NCBI RefSeq assembly: GCF_011046555.1
Contig: NZ_CP049246.1
Location: forward strand, 992,001 to 1,056,000
DNA: 64,000 bases
Reading direction: 5' to 3'
Source: Sphingobacterium lactis
Lineage (GTDB): Bacteria > Bacteroidota > Bacteroidia > Sphingobacteriales > Sphingobacteriaceae
A model generated the notes under the pieces. It ran no database searches. It was given only the letters and a program-made list of their open reading frames with translations, and was not told the DNA's origin. Made by a program: the position numbers and the translations under genes. The first letter of the stretch is position 1; each line of letters opens with the position of its first letter. Positions 18,601-27,794 of this stretch are shown in pieces.

Positions 18601-19217
18601 TGTATAGAAATTTTATTAAACGAGGTATTGATCTAATTATTTCTTGCTTAGCATTTTTAGTATTAAGTCCAATCTTTGTCATTTTGGTAATTTTACTTTC
18701 AATCGCTAATCAAGGGGCGGGAGTATTCTTTTTACAAGAAAGACCGGGGAGGGATAGAAAAATCTTTAAGGTTTTTAAATTTAAAACGATGAATGACAAA
18801 AGGGATTTAGAAGGCAATTTGCTACCCGATATACATCGTATTACCAAAATTGGGAAATTTGTAAGATCTGCTTCTCTAGATGAACTCCCTCAATTATTGA
18901 ATGTCATAAAAGGAGATATGGCATTAGTTGGTCCAAGGCCATTACTAGTGAAGTATTTACCTTTATACAATGAATTTCAAAATAGACGACATGAAGTGCG
19001 GCCAGGCATTACTGGTTGGGCACAAGTGAATGGACGTAACTCTATTACTTGGGATCAAAAATTTTCATTGGATATTTACTATGTTGATCATGTGTCGTTT
19101 ATGTTTGATCTAAAAATTCTTCTGTTAACAGTCAAAAAGGTATTTGTAAGAAGTGGAATAAATTCTTCTTCTGAAGCGCCAATGGAAAGTTTTAAAGGTG
19201 ATATTGGAAAAAAATAA
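18600..19217 (+). CDS. Initiating phosphoglycosyltransferase, PglC/WcaJ-type (bacterial sugar transferase)
   Basis: A 205-residue monotopic phosphoglycosyltransferase. One N-terminal membrane segment (LIISCLAFLVLSPIFVILVI) is followed by the catalytic domain with KVFKFKTM, SLDELPQLLNVIKGDMALVG and PRPLL, and then RPGITGWAQVNGRN. This short form lacks the long N-terminal membrane domain of WbaP/WcaJ and equals PglC in size. It transfers a sugar-1-phosphate from a UDP-sugar to undecaprenyl phosphate and starts repeat-unit assembly. PglC-like enzymes often take a 4-amino-dideoxy sugar, and the dehydratase and aminotransferase needed for one are encoded at 27795 and 22997. It shares one base with the upstream stop and is the last gene of the long plus-strand operon. 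Confidence 0.9.
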   Translation: MYRNFIKRGIDLIISCLAFLVLSPIFVILVILLSIANQGAGVFFLQERPGRDRKIFKVFKFKTMNDKRDLEGNLLPDIHRITKIGKFVRSASLDELPQLLNVIKGDMALVGPRPLLVKYLPLYNEFQNRRHEVRPGITGWAQVNGRNSITWDQKFSLDIYYVDHVSFMFDLKILLLTVKKVFVRSGINSSSEAPMESFKGDIGKK

Positions 19218-19231
19218 TATATGACTCTCCC

Positions 19232-19273
19232 AAAAAAATAATCCAATCATTAATTTGATTGGATTATTTTTTT
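19232..19273. terminator. Bidirectional intrinsic terminator
   Basis: A perfect 17-bp stem (19232-19248 pairing with 19257-19273) around an 8-base AT loop, with A7 on the left flank and T7 on the right. It closes the capsule operon on the plus strand. On the minus strand it overlaps the last codons and stop of the acyltransferase gene and would end that transcript as well. Confidence 0.9.
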
Positions 19274-21091
19274 TAATTGAGTAATTGATTCACCTTTTGT
19301 ATTATCATAAAGTGCGTTAATCCCGTAAAGATTTAAATGTCCTCCATCAAAATACATTATCTTGTTTTCATAATATGGCCAATCATGTCCAAGTTTGGAA
19401 AAATCAAATGTCAAATAATAAACTTGTTTTTTATCGTTAATTGTTTTGATTACGTAACTCGGAAGTTTTTGATCAAATACTACATCGTTTTGGTCGAATT
19501 CAGCAATTTTGTACTGTCCTCGATTTTGACGCATTGGAAATTTCTTTAAAACTGGGAAGTCTTGTAAAATTATTACCTTCTGATTTGGTCCTAATTGTTT
19601 AATGAACATATTATATGCCTTTTCTAGACTTGGAATTTTCTTTGACCAAACTGAACACAAAATAATATATTTCGCATTTTTTAATTCCGACTGTACGGAA
19701 TGGCTTATCTTGAGATATTGTTCATAAGTTTTTTCAGAAGTGAAGTCTTTCTTTGAAATTCCCTTAAATGGAGGATATAAATTATTGGTAGCAGTTCTAA
19801 AATTAAAGTTATATTCCTTACCAAGTGCCTCAAAGTAAAATTTATACATTAATGCGTGACTATCTCCAATTAGAAGAATTGAATCTGATTGAGCAGGATT
19901 AGATGCTCCGAGGGTTATAGGTTCCTTAAATGTATCACCGTGTGAACTTAAATGTATTTTTGGCCTAAGAAATTCCTCAGGAATGTCTATTACCTTAGCA
20001 TTTAACTTTGTAATTGCAAAGATTGACACTCCCATTAGTGAGTAGAGTGAGGCTGAAAAAATGATTGTGTTTTTATTTGTAGATTTCCTGAATTTATCTT
20101 CTATAAAAGTAAAGGATAGATAAGATAAAATATAAGTAACTAAAATTATCATCAACATTTGAATTATTGAAAATTCATAGTTTGAATAATAATATCTAAT
20201 AAATGCCATTATTGCCCAATGCCATAAGTATATTGAATACGAAAGTTTCCCTATGTGTACTAAAATCTTATTTGACAAAATTTTAGTGTTGATTGAAGAA
20301 TTCACGGTCTTAAGAAGTATACAAACGGCCAATAATGGAATAATTACCCAAATTCCTGGAAAAGGAAATTGTTCATTATAGAATATTGCACATAGAATAA
20401 TAACTAGTACGGAGAGAATGGCAAGGAAGTTTTGAATAATTTTATTCTTAAATTCAAAATGTTTTGCACCACTGGTAGAAAGTAAACATCCTAGTAATAA
20501 TTCAGGCATCCTAGCCGGTAATGAAAAATACATTTTGGACGAGTTGTCAATATAATATGTATTATAAATTGAATATGCAAATAATAATAATGTTAATCCT
20601 CCTAAAAGTAATGTGTGATATTTATTTTTCACCAGGATTAATAATAAAGGTAAGATAAAATAAAACTGCATTTCAATAGAAAGGGTCCAGGTGTGAAGCA
20701 GAGGATTTTCACTACTAGCCGCACCAAAATAATTATCTAATGTCATTAAATAATTATTTGAATTAAAAATTGAAGCGTGGAAAAGGTTCCTCCTTAATAA
20801 ATATATATCTGCTGGTAACCAAATGATTGCACCAGCGATTGCAATTATTAATAAAAAAATGATGTAAACAGGAATAAGTCTCTTGATTCGTCCAAGATAG
20901 AAATCAATGAATTTAAATTCATTGATTTCTTTTTTTCTAATAATATTTGTAGTAATTAGATATCCGGAAATGACGAAAAAAATATCTACTCCAATAAATC
21001 CACCAGATAAATAATTGGAGTTTAGATGGAATAGAAAAACTAAAATAACAGCAATAGCCCGTAACCCTTGAATGTCTTCTCTAAATTTCAT
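19250..21091 (-). CDS. Acyltransferase-3 / SGNH domain O-acyltransferase (OafA/OatA-like)
   Basis: A 613-residue protein. The N-terminal ~360 residues are a membrane acyltransferase-3 domain: FREDIQGLRAIAVILVFLFH carries the catalytic-type His after QGLRA, FIGVDIFFVISGYLIT comes next, and about ten membrane segments follow. The C-terminal periplasmic SGNH domain has LLIGDSHALMYK (catalytic Ser block) and FDGGHLNLYG (catalytic Asp-x-x-His type). Such two-domain enzymes move acetyl groups across the membrane and attach them to O-antigen, capsule or peptidoglycan. The frame extends to a TTG at 21115, but the ATG at 21091 (MKFREDIQGL) fits the family start. It is on the strand opposite to the capsule operon and is AT-rich like it, so I infer capsule O-acetylation. 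Confidence 0.88.
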   Translation of the reverse strand: MKFREDIQGLRAIAVILVFLFHLNSNYLSGGFIGVDIFFVISGYLITTNIIRKKEINEFKFIDFYLGRIKRLIPVYIIFLLIIAIAGAIIWLPADIYLLRRNLFHASIFNSNNYLMTLDNYFGAASSENPLLHTWTLSIEMQFYFILPLLLILVKNKYHTLLLGGLTLLLFAYSIYNTYYIDNSSKMYFSLPARMPELLLGCLLSTSGAKHFEFKNKIIQNFLAILSVLVIILCAIFYNEQFPFPGIWVIIPLLAVCILLKTVNSSINTKILSNKILVHIGKLSYSIYLWHWAIMAFIRYYYSNYEFSIIQMLMIILVTYILSYLSFTFIEDKFRKSTNKNTIIFSASLYSLMGVSIFAITKLNAKVIDIPEEFLRPKIHLSSHGDTFKEPITLGASNPAQSDSILLIGDSHALMYKFYFEALGKEYNFNFRTATNNLYPPFKGISKKDFTSEKTYEQYLKISHSVQSELKNAKYIILCSVWSKKIPSLEKAYNMFIKQLGPNQKVIILQDFPVLKKFPMRQNRGQYKIAEFDQNDVVFDQKLPSYVIKTINDKKQVYYLTFDFSKLGHDWPYYENKIMYFDGGHLNLYGINALYDNTKGESITQLKKIIQSN

Positions 21092-21203
21092 ATTGTAATT
21101 GGAAAATCGAGCCAAATATAATATAAAATTTAGGTATAAATGCTTTTAAATTTTTCTCAACTAGCTAGAATGCTTAATCTGCATTTAAGAATTTCAATTA
21201 AAT

Positions 21204-22829
21204 TTATTTAAGTGAATTTAAAGAATTAATAATATTTTCAGATATAATTTCTGATGTATTCTCATTAAATCTACTTACTGTTAGCCAAGTCTCATAACCA
21301 CCTTTTTTATATTGATTTGGGGTTGGAAGATATCCCCACTGACCATTTGCTAACCCAATAGTAAAATAATCTTTAAATGGACTTAATTTTTTAATTTTCA
21401 GTCCTGTTTCTGCAAATACTTCAAAGGGTATAGCCCCAATTGCAAGGTCTCCAATTTTAAATACTTGTAAGTTTATCTGAGGGGATTGGGGGTAGTTTTT
21501 CTCCATAGCGCCAACTCTAACAGCATAATATCTTTGTTGTTTTTCTTTAGCATTATTGCTTTTTGAAGATCTTTTTTGAGCATTGCCCATGTTCCGTCTC
21601 ATAACTGTCGATGGACCTCGTAGTTTGATAGAAATCTTTTTATTGACACTCTTAAGCGGAACCCAGGATTGAAATTCAAGAGAATTATATTTCTTTATCA
21701 AATTGTCCGCTAAATCATTTGCTACCTTATTGATTTTAGAATAATGTTGAATTGATTCTTTTGGGGCACCGTAATCTAATGAATTTATATCCCCGGATGT
21801 GCCATTGGACATAATGCCAATAAAATCTGTAAGATTGTTTACACCAAATTTATTGGCCAATACTTTTCCAAACTCACCATAATAATCTGCCGATATATCT
21901 GTTGAAGGAACACCTATGTAATGCACTGAATAATTCGCAAAAATGGCCATAGGCTTGCCGTCTGAGGATTTAAGTGCTATAAAGCTAACTTCGGGATCTG
22001 TAGGACCAGCAGGTTTTATTAAATTTTTCTGATTTGTATATCCTGGATTTGTGGTAACTGAATCCATTAAACCAAAAGGATTTGAATTAGCAGTTTTTGT
22101 GTACCATCTTCGGTTGTGGACATATCGAGGTTCATTAAAGCTTCCCCAAGCAATTTGGGCAGGTTTTAAATTGTTAAAAGCAGATTTTGCGCTCTCTGCC
22201 AATTTTCGGACTAAAAGGTTCTGATAGTTGTCGAAAGATTTATTTGTGTTAACCGGACTTCCTGCATAAATACCGGAATGGGTATGGGTTGAAGATATCA
22301 TGATATTTTCAATTGGTATACCCGTTTCTCTTTCAATTTTGGTTTTTGCTTCATCAATAATCCATCCTGGAATACCTTGATTGTCAGCTACGATCATCGC
22401 TATCTTAGTAGATCCGTCATCAAGTACTAATGCTTTTGCATATAGTTTATCATGAATTTTCTGAGAAGTAGCTGTTTTGGAATCTTTTTTAGCAGACCTG
22501 TTATAGGGTAGGGTAATATCTACCGCACCAATGCCTGCCTGAAAAACAGCTTGTTTTGCTGAACTTTTCGATGAAACAGGTTCCTTGCTTGGTGTTTGAT
22601 TGGAATTGTTTTGTAAAAGGTTATTGGGCGTATCATTTTTGACAATCGGAGTATTCGTACTTTCTGTAGTTTGAATAGGATTGATTCCCTCACTTTTTTT
22701 GGTTTTGAAAATGTAAATTAATGAGCCAAGCATAATTGAAATTATACCTACCCAGATTATTTTTTTTGACATTTTAAGAATAGTTTGATTTTTATATTTT
22801 TGTCTTAGAACAATATAACCTTCCATCAT
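21204..22829 (-). CDS. Neutral/alkaline non-lysosomal ceramidase family protein, membrane-anchored
   Basis: A 541-residue protein with one N-terminal membrane anchor (IIWVGIISIMLGSLIYIF) followed by a Ser/Thr/Asn/Pro-rich linker to about residue 95. The neutral ceramidase N-terminal catalytic domain then begins at FQAGIGAVDIT. Family landmarks include STHTHSGIYAG (zinc-binding His), NYSVHYIGVP (second His) and SNGTSGDINS (the region of the catalytic Ser). The fold hydrolyses amides or esters of lipids; family members of unknown substrate also occur in polysaccharide loci. An alternative start at 22772 (MSKKIIW) would still keep the anchor. It is co-directional with the acyltransferase, 112 bases upstream of it. 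Substrate uncertain. Confidence 0.8.
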   Translation of the reverse strand: MMEGYIVLRQKYKNQTILKMSKKIIWVGIISIMLGSLIYIFKTKKSEGINPIQTTESTNTPIVKNDTPNNLLQNNSNQTPSKEPVSSKSSAKQAVFQAGIGAVDITLPYNRSAKKDSKTATSQKIHDKLYAKALVLDDGSTKIAMIVADNQGIPGWIIDEAKTKIERETGIPIENIMISSTHTHSGIYAGSPVNTNKSFDNYQNLLVRKLAESAKSAFNNLKPAQIAWGSFNEPRYVHNRRWYTKTANSNPFGLMDSVTTNPGYTNQKNLIKPAGPTDPEVSFIALKSSDGKPMAIFANYSVHYIGVPSTDISADYYGEFGKVLANKFGVNNLTDFIGIMSNGTSGDINSLDYGAPKESIQHYSKINKVANDLADNLIKKYNSLEFQSWVPLKSVNKKISIKLRGPSTVMRRNMGNAQKRSSKSNNAKEKQQRYYAVRVGAMEKNYPQSPQINLQVFKIGDLAIGAIPFEVFAETGLKIKKLSPFKDYFTIGLANGQWGYLPTPNQYKKGGYETWLTVSRFNENTSEIISENIINSLNSLK

Positions 22830-22969
22830 ATTAATTAAATATTATTAATAACACTTCGCAATGGTTGTGCCAGAATTTCTTTAATTACACTGCCAAATTT
22901 TGTAATATTTAATACGGCTTAGTATGTAATGAATAATTTTTAAACCTAAATTGATAATAATTAAAATTG

Positions 22970-22977
22970 TACATTTG
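22970..22977 (+). promoter_or_regulatory. Bacteroidota-type -7 box for the DegT aminotransferase
   Basis: TACATTTG matches TAnnTTTG exactly. It lies 19 bases before the ATG at 22997, in the gap after the divergently oriented ceramidase gene. A TTG lies 16 bases upstream, shorter than the usual 19-21 spacing, so the -33 part is uncertain. Confidence 0.55.
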
Positions 22978-22996
22978 AATTTTAAAATACATATAT

Positions 22997-24136
22997 ATGT
23001 CTGACAAGATTTGGCTTTCGTCCCCTCATATGGGTGGTAATGAATTGAAATATATTCATCGGGCTTTCGATGAAAATTGGGTAGCTCCCCTAGGACCTAA
23101 TGTAAATGAATTTGAAAAGAGCTTAGAAAATTTCTTAGGAGATGATGTTCAAATTGCTGCTCTTTCCGCGGGTACTGCCGCCTTGCATTTAGCTTTAATT
23201 GAATGTGGCGTTGAGTATGGGGATGAGGTAATATGTCAATCTATGACCTTTTCAGCTTCTGCTAATCCTATTGCTTATCAAGGGGCTGTTCCTGTTTTTG
23301 TAGATTCTGAAGCTGACACCTGGAATATTTGTCCCATAGCTTTAGAGGAAGCTATTAAAGATAGAATGGCTAAAGGCAAAAAACCAAAAGCTATTGTTGC
23401 AGTTCACCTGTACGGTATGCCTTTTAAAGTGGATGAAGTGATGGCAGTGGCGAATAAATATGAAATTCCTGTTATTGAAGATGCTGCTGAAGCTTTGGGT
23501 TCTAAATATAAAAATAGATCTTGTGGGACTTTTGGTCGTTTTGGTGTGTTAAGTTTTAATGGTAATAAGATTATAACTACATCAGGAGGAGGTGCTTTGG
23601 TTTGTCATACAGAAGAGGATAAAAATAAAGCGGTTTTTCTTGCTACACAAGCAAGGGATGATGCTCCTCATTATCAACACTCCCATATTGGCTATAATTA
23701 CAGAATGTCTAATATATGTGCTGGAATTGGCAGGGGCCAAGTTGAGGTTTTGGAAGATAGAGTGCAGGCAAGAAGGTTGATGTCAAAATTCTATGTTGAA
23801 TTATTTAAAGATATTCCGGGAGTAACCGTATTCACTGAACCAAATGCTGATTATTTTTCTAATCATTGGCTATCAGCCATTACTATAGATCCTCAAAGTG
23901 CCGGGATAAATAGGGAAGATTTACGTCTTGGTTTGCAAAATGTAAATATTGAATCTAGGCCACTGTGGAAGCCAATGCATATGCAACCTATATTTTCCAA
24001 TTCTCCGTATTATGGAAATAACATTTGCGAAGATTTGTTTGAAAAAGGTTTGTGCTTACCTTCTGGTTCTAATTTAACAAATGATGATAGAGATAGAATT
24101 TCAGACGCAATTTTTAATATTATTAAAAATAAGTAA
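22997..24136 (+). CDS. DegT/DnrJ/EryC1/StrS family sugar aminotransferase (PglE/WecE-like)
   Basis: A 379-residue PLP enzyme. The landmarks are those of nucleotide-sugar 4-aminotransferases: LSAGTAALHLALI (phosphate and ring binding), VIEDAAEALGSKYKN (the Asp that contacts the pyridine nitrogen), and the PLP Schiff-base Lys191 in SFNGNKIITTSGGG. It would aminate a UDP-4-keto-6-deoxy-HexNAc produced by the dehydratase encoded at 27795, giving a bacillosamine- or QuiNAc4N-type precursor for the PglC-like transferase encoded at 18600. The gene has its own promoter-like box and stands about 100 bases before wza. Confidence 0.9.
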   Translation: MSDKIWLSSPHMGGNELKYIHRAFDENWVAPLGPNVNEFEKSLENFLGDDVQIAALSAGTAALHLALIECGVEYGDEVICQSMTFSASANPIAYQGAVPVFVDSEADTWNICPIALEEAIKDRMAKGKKPKAIVAVHLYGMPFKVDEVMAVANKYEIPVIEDAAEALGSKYKNRSCGTFGRFGVLSFNGNKIITTSGGGALVCHTEEDKNKAVFLATQARDDAPHYQHSHIGYNYRMSNICAGIGRGQVEVLEDRVQARRLMSKFYVELFKDIPGVTVFTEPNADYFSNHWLSAITIDPQSAGINREDLRLGLQNVNIESRPLWKPMHMQPIFSNSPYYGNNICEDLFEKGLCLPSGSNLTNDDRDRISDAIFNIIKNK

Positions 24137-24236
24137 CTTCTTAACAAACTATTAATGCAAAAACATTCCTTTTCTTTTTATATCGCTTTTTATTTGGATT
24201 GGTTTTTGTAGAGTAATCAAAATTAAAATTCTCAAT

Positions 24237-25019
24237 ATGGGTCAAAATACTTTCAATTTAGTTTTTTCTATTTTGGTGTTGGTCATGTTTTTATTCTCTT
24301 CATGTGCAAGTCGTAAAGATTTAGTCTATTTTCAACCTGATTCCACTTCTCTGCATACAGCATATGAATTGAATGCGCCAAAGTTACAAGCTGGAGATAT
24401 TTTGGCAATCTCTGTTACTGCTGACGATGTAAGGGCTACCGTTCCATTTAATCAAGTATCTCCTTATCAAGGAAGTTCTGGAGCAATTCAGAATACCAAC
24501 CCTTTTATCCCTACCTATGCTATCGATGTTAATGGGGATATAGATTTTCCCAAGATTGGGAAGGTCAGATTAGCTGGTAAAACTAGAACTCAGGCGATGG
24601 ACTTTTTGAAAGAAAGAATAAAGCCATTTATTATCGATCCAGGCATCAGTATGGAAATACGAAACTTTAGGGTAACTGTACTCGGTGAGGTTAAAACTCC
24701 GGGAACATTTTCTGTAAATAATGACCGCATAACTATTTTGGAAGCTTTGGGGCTTGCAGGTGATTTGACTATCAATGGAGTTCGAAAAAACGTTATGGTA
24801 GTTCGGGAACAGAACGGTAAAAAGGAAGAATTTCGAGTGGATTTGACAAAAAGAGATGCATTAAATTCTCCGGTTTATTATTTGGCACAAAATGATGTTG
24901 TATATGTTGAACCAAATGGAGCTAGAATTCAATCATCTAAATACACGCAGAATACATCTATTTTTGTTTCCATTGCTAGTGTAGTAATTACCGTGATTTC
25001 AGTATTAACAAGAAATTAA
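24237..25019 (+). CDS. wza: Polysaccharide export outer-membrane lipoprotein (Wza/BexD family)
   Basis: A 260-residue lipoprotein. A hydrophobic signal ends in the lipobox LFSSC, with the acylated Cys at residue 23. A poly-export domain follows (LQAGDILAISVTADD, then YAIDVNGDIDFPKIGKV), then a SLBB-type segment (NFRVTVLGEVKTPGTFSV). A C-terminal hydrophobic helix (SIFVSIASVVITVIS) probably spans the outer membrane, as is common in Bacteroidota. It forms the export channel for the capsule and pairs with Wzc, whose gene starts 14 bases later. It is somewhat AT-rich, like the cassette. Confidence 0.93.
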   Translation: MGQNTFNLVFSILVLVMFLFSSCASRKDLVYFQPDSTSLHTAYELNAPKLQAGDILAISVTADDVRATVPFNQVSPYQGSSGAIQNTNPFIPTYAIDVNGDIDFPKIGKVRLAGKTRTQAMDFLKERIKPFIIDPGISMEIRNFRVTVLGEVKTPGTFSVNNDRITILEALGLAGDLTINGVRKNVMVVREQNGKKEEFRVDLTKRDALNSPVYYLAQNDVVYVEPNGARIQSSKYTQNTSIFVSIASVVITVISVLTRN

Positions 25020-25033
25020 TTATATAAGTATTC

Positions 25034-27421
25034 ATGGACAACTATTCACCTTCTAAACCTAATAGTGAAGAACAAGATATAAATCTTAAACAAGTTTTTG
25101 AACAGTATGCTTATTATTGGAAGTGGTTTTTAGCCTCAGTATTAATTTGCTTATTTTGTGCATTTATCTATTTAAGATATGCTGATAAAATCTATAATAT
25201 AACAGCCAAAATTCTCCTTCAGGATGAAAATAAAGCTGCTGGAGAATTAGCTGCACTAGCAGAGTTGGGAAATCTATCAGGATCTAGCCCGGCATCTGCA
25301 TTTGTATTGGATCAAATAGATGTAATGAAATCTCGACGGATTTTTCGCAAAGTGGTTGAGATTAATAGACTTAACATTTATTATCAGAATAAAGGAAATG
25401 TTAAAACTTCAGATTTAACGGAACAGCAATCACCCATTAGAGTTGTTTTATTAGAGCCTAACCATCCGCGTTTGGACTCTGTTCGATATAGTTTTAACAT
25501 TAAAAAATCAGGAAACACATTTGTTATTAATGATGATCGAAATAATAATTTTGATTATGCATTGGGTAAAAAAATTAATACACCATTAGGGCCAATTATG
25601 CTTCTGCCCCAAGCAGGCAAAGTTTTTGATTCGGAAATGGTGATTACTTATTTGCCAGAAAATGTAACTGTTGACAATCTTTTAAAAATTATTCAAATTT
25701 CCCCTAACAAAGAAAAATCTTCCTATGTTGTGAATTTTTCAATGAATTCTGGAAATATTTCTAAGGCGGAACTGATATTAAATTCATTAATTGAGCAATA
25801 TAACAAAGACGTAACAGAGGATAAAACAAGGTTAAGTCGGGCAACTACTCAATTTATTGATTCAAGATTAGAGTTAATTTCAAAAAACCTATCTAGTGCA
25901 GATTCAAAAGTTGCTGAATATAAGGATAGAAATAATTTGATTGATATGTCTTCTGAAGCGCAGTTGTATATGCAGAATGCAACTGAAAATGAGCGAAAAT
26001 TAGTCGAATATCAAACACAAGTGCGAATTGCTGATATGTTGGGAGGAGTGGTTAATTCTAATGCAGGAAATTTATTGCCTAGCAATATTGGATTAAATGA
26101 CCCTTCTATCCAAAATGCGCTAAAAAGCTATAATGACCTTGTATTAGAAAGAGATGACCTATTGAAGTCTGCAACGCCAGACAACCCCGTTGTACAAAAC
26201 TTGACTAAGAATATCAATGATTTGGGGCAGAATTTGAAAAACTCGCTGAATAACTATAGGCAATCTCTACAGAGCAATGTTAATTCCCTACAAAGCCAGA
26301 AAAATAAATTTGAGGGTAAACTAAATCAGTTGCCTAATCAAGAGCGAGGGTTTAAAGATATTTCAAGGGAACAACAAATTGTTGAATCTTTATATTTGTT
26401 CTTGCTTCAAAAGCGAGAAGAAACAGAAATTCAAGCTTCTGCTACTCCAGCGATCATGAAAGTAATTGATGAAGCTTATGGAGCAAGCAGTCCAGTCGCT
26501 CCAAGAAAAGCTATTATTGCTTTTGGAGCTCTTTTAGCTGGGATACTATTGCCGTTGGGAATTTTGTATCTTAAATTTCTTATGGATAACAAGGTGCATT
26601 CTAGAAAAGATGTTGAAGAAAAATTCAATGCACCAATTCTTGGGGAGATCCCATCATCTGATGACCCTATTGTTAAGGATAATGATCGATCGTCCCTTGC
26701 AGAGGCATTCCGTATCCTTCGGACGAATATCTCCTTTATGTTGGGTGCTAAAAAGGATTCCGCGGTAATCTTCGTGACTTCCACGACATCCGGCGAGGGT
26801 AAATCATTCGTGTCTACCAATATGTCCCGTATTCTGGCCATGTCTGGAAAGAAAGTATTGTTGATCGGTGCGGATATACGTTCACCAAAAGTTTTGGACT
26901 ACTTGGGACTATCGCATTTACAGCACACGAATATCGGTATCACGCAATACTTGATCAATCCGGATATGCCAGTGGATAATATTATTATCCGCAAACCAGC
27001 ACCTTATGATTTTGATATTATCTATTCAGGTTATATTGCGCCAAATCCAGCGGAGTTATTGATGAATGGTCACTTTAAGGAAGTAATCGACTACGGTCGT
27101 GAAAACTACGATTATGTCATTGTAGATACTGCTCCTGTTAGTTTGGTTACGGATACATTATTGATTTCGGAGTTTGCGGATCTGACGGTTTATGTCGCTC
27201 GTGCGAACTACCTAGATAAGCGTCTATTGAACGTACCGAAAGAACTTTACGAAGATGGCAAGTTGAAAAACATGGCTGTCGTACTGAATGACGTGGATTT
27301 CGCGAGAGGTTATGGATATGGTTATGGATACGGCTACGGTTATGGCTACGTCGATTCCAGTTCGGTTTCCATTCGAGCGAAACTCAAAAAACAATTCAAG
27401 AAATTATTCAATAAAAAATAG
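25034..27421 (+). CDS. wzc: Wzc-type polysaccharide co-polymerase and tyrosine autokinase
   Basis: A 795-residue protein. The order is: cytoplasmic N-terminus, membrane segment (~32-50), Wzz-like periplasmic domain with long coiled coils (~60-480), second membrane segment (~494-516), and BY-kinase domain. The kinase has Walker A TTSGEGKS near residue 585, Walker A' VLLIGADIRSP and Walker B YDYVIVDTAP. In A' the usual DADxR reads GADIR, so an acidic residue is missing. The C-terminal tail is seven Gly-Tyr dipeptides (27308-27349), replacing the usual looser tyrosine cluster. Autophosphorylation of the tail controls chain length and export. Base composition rises in GC at about 26.5-26.7 kb, so the periplasmic part belongs to the AT-rich cassette and the kinase part to the backbone. 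Confidence 0.94.
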   Translation: MDNYSPSKPNSEEQDINLKQVFEQYAYYWKWFLASVLICLFCAFIYLRYADKIYNITAKILLQDENKAAGELAALAELGNLSGSSPASAFVLDQIDVMKSRRIFRKVVEINRLNIYYQNKGNVKTSDLTEQQSPIRVVLLEPNHPRLDSVRYSFNIKKSGNTFVINDDRNNNFDYALGKKINTPLGPIMLLPQAGKVFDSEMVITYLPENVTVDNLLKIIQISPNKEKSSYVVNFSMNSGNISKAELILNSLIEQYNKDVTEDKTRLSRATTQFIDSRLELISKNLSSADSKVAEYKDRNNLIDMSSEAQLYMQNATENERKLVEYQTQVRIADMLGGVVNSNAGNLLPSNIGLNDPSIQNALKSYNDLVLERDDLLKSATPDNPVVQNLTKNINDLGQNLKNSLNNYRQSLQSNVNSLQSQKNKFEGKLNQLPNQERGFKDISREQQIVESLYLFLLQKREETEIQASATPAIMKVIDEAYGASSPVAPRKAIIAFGALLAGILLPLGILYLKFLMDNKVHSRKDVEEKFNAPILGEIPSSDDPIVKDNDRSSLAEAFRILRTNISFMLGAKKDSAVIFVTSTTSGEGKSFVSTNMSRILAMSGKKVLLIGADIRSPKVLDYLGLSHLQHTNIGITQYLINPDMPVDNIIIRKPAPYDFDIIYSGYIAPNPAELLMNGHFKEVIDYGRENYDYVIVDTAPVSLVTDTLLISEFADLTVYVARANYLDKRLLNVPKELYEDGKLKNMAVVLNDVDFARGYGYGYGYGYGYGYVDSSSVSIRAKLKKQFKKLFNKK
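27308..27349 (+). repeat. Seven 6-base repeats GGNTAY encoding a Gly-Tyr tail
   Basis: Seven consecutive GGN-TAY codon pairs (Gly-Tyr) inside the 3' end of wzc. The third codon positions vary (GGT, GGA, GGC; TAT, TAC), so the protein repeat is kept while the DNA is degenerate. The copy number could change by recombination without breaking the frame. Confidence 0.9.
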
Positions 27422-27422
27422 G

Positions 27423-27446
27423 AAATGGGGCGAATGCCCCATTTTT
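27423..27446 (+). terminator. Intrinsic terminator after wzc
   Basis: A 9-bp perfect stem (27423-27431 with 27436-27444) and a GAAT loop, followed by a T-rich tract. It starts two bases after the wzc stop codon. Confidence 0.9.
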
Positions 27447-27794
27447 GTTTTAGTGCTTTTCAATAAAACATTGGCTTAATATCCTTTGTTAACTCCCCAT
27501 TGATTTCCCTATTCTGTTAAATAATCTCTTTACAGGATACATGCAAACGTTTTCGTTTATTACTGCTAAAAATAGTTAAGAATCCCCCGGTTATTTGTTG
27601 TAGCTTTGTGCTAATCTAACTAATTATTTGATGCCAATAGGGAAATAAATTACCCCTTCTGGCTGAAATGCTTAGCACTAATTACTGTTTTTAGGGAATA
27701 GAGTGGCACTAACTTTGCAGTTGTAGGGTGAATCACCTAAACGTATAGCCAACAGTTTAGAATTTAGATAGCAGAACGATAATTTAACATATTC
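27447..27794. other. Intergenic region between wzc and the CapD-like gene
   Basis: About 350 bases without a supportable gene; the longest ATG frames are 12 codons or fewer. It contains two exact TAnnTTTG boxes, TAGCTTTG at 27601-27608 and TAACTTTG at 27710-27717, in front of the CapD/PglF-type gene. No repeat family seen elsewhere in the window occurs here. Confidence 0.7.
27710..27717 (+). promoter_or_regulatory. Bacteroidota-type -7 box for the CapD-like gene
   Basis: TAACTTTG fits TAnnTTTG. It lies 77 bases before the ATG at 27795 and would leave a leader of about 70 bases. A second exact match (TAGCTTTG at 27601-27608) lies further upstream and could be an alternative start. Confidence 0.5.
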
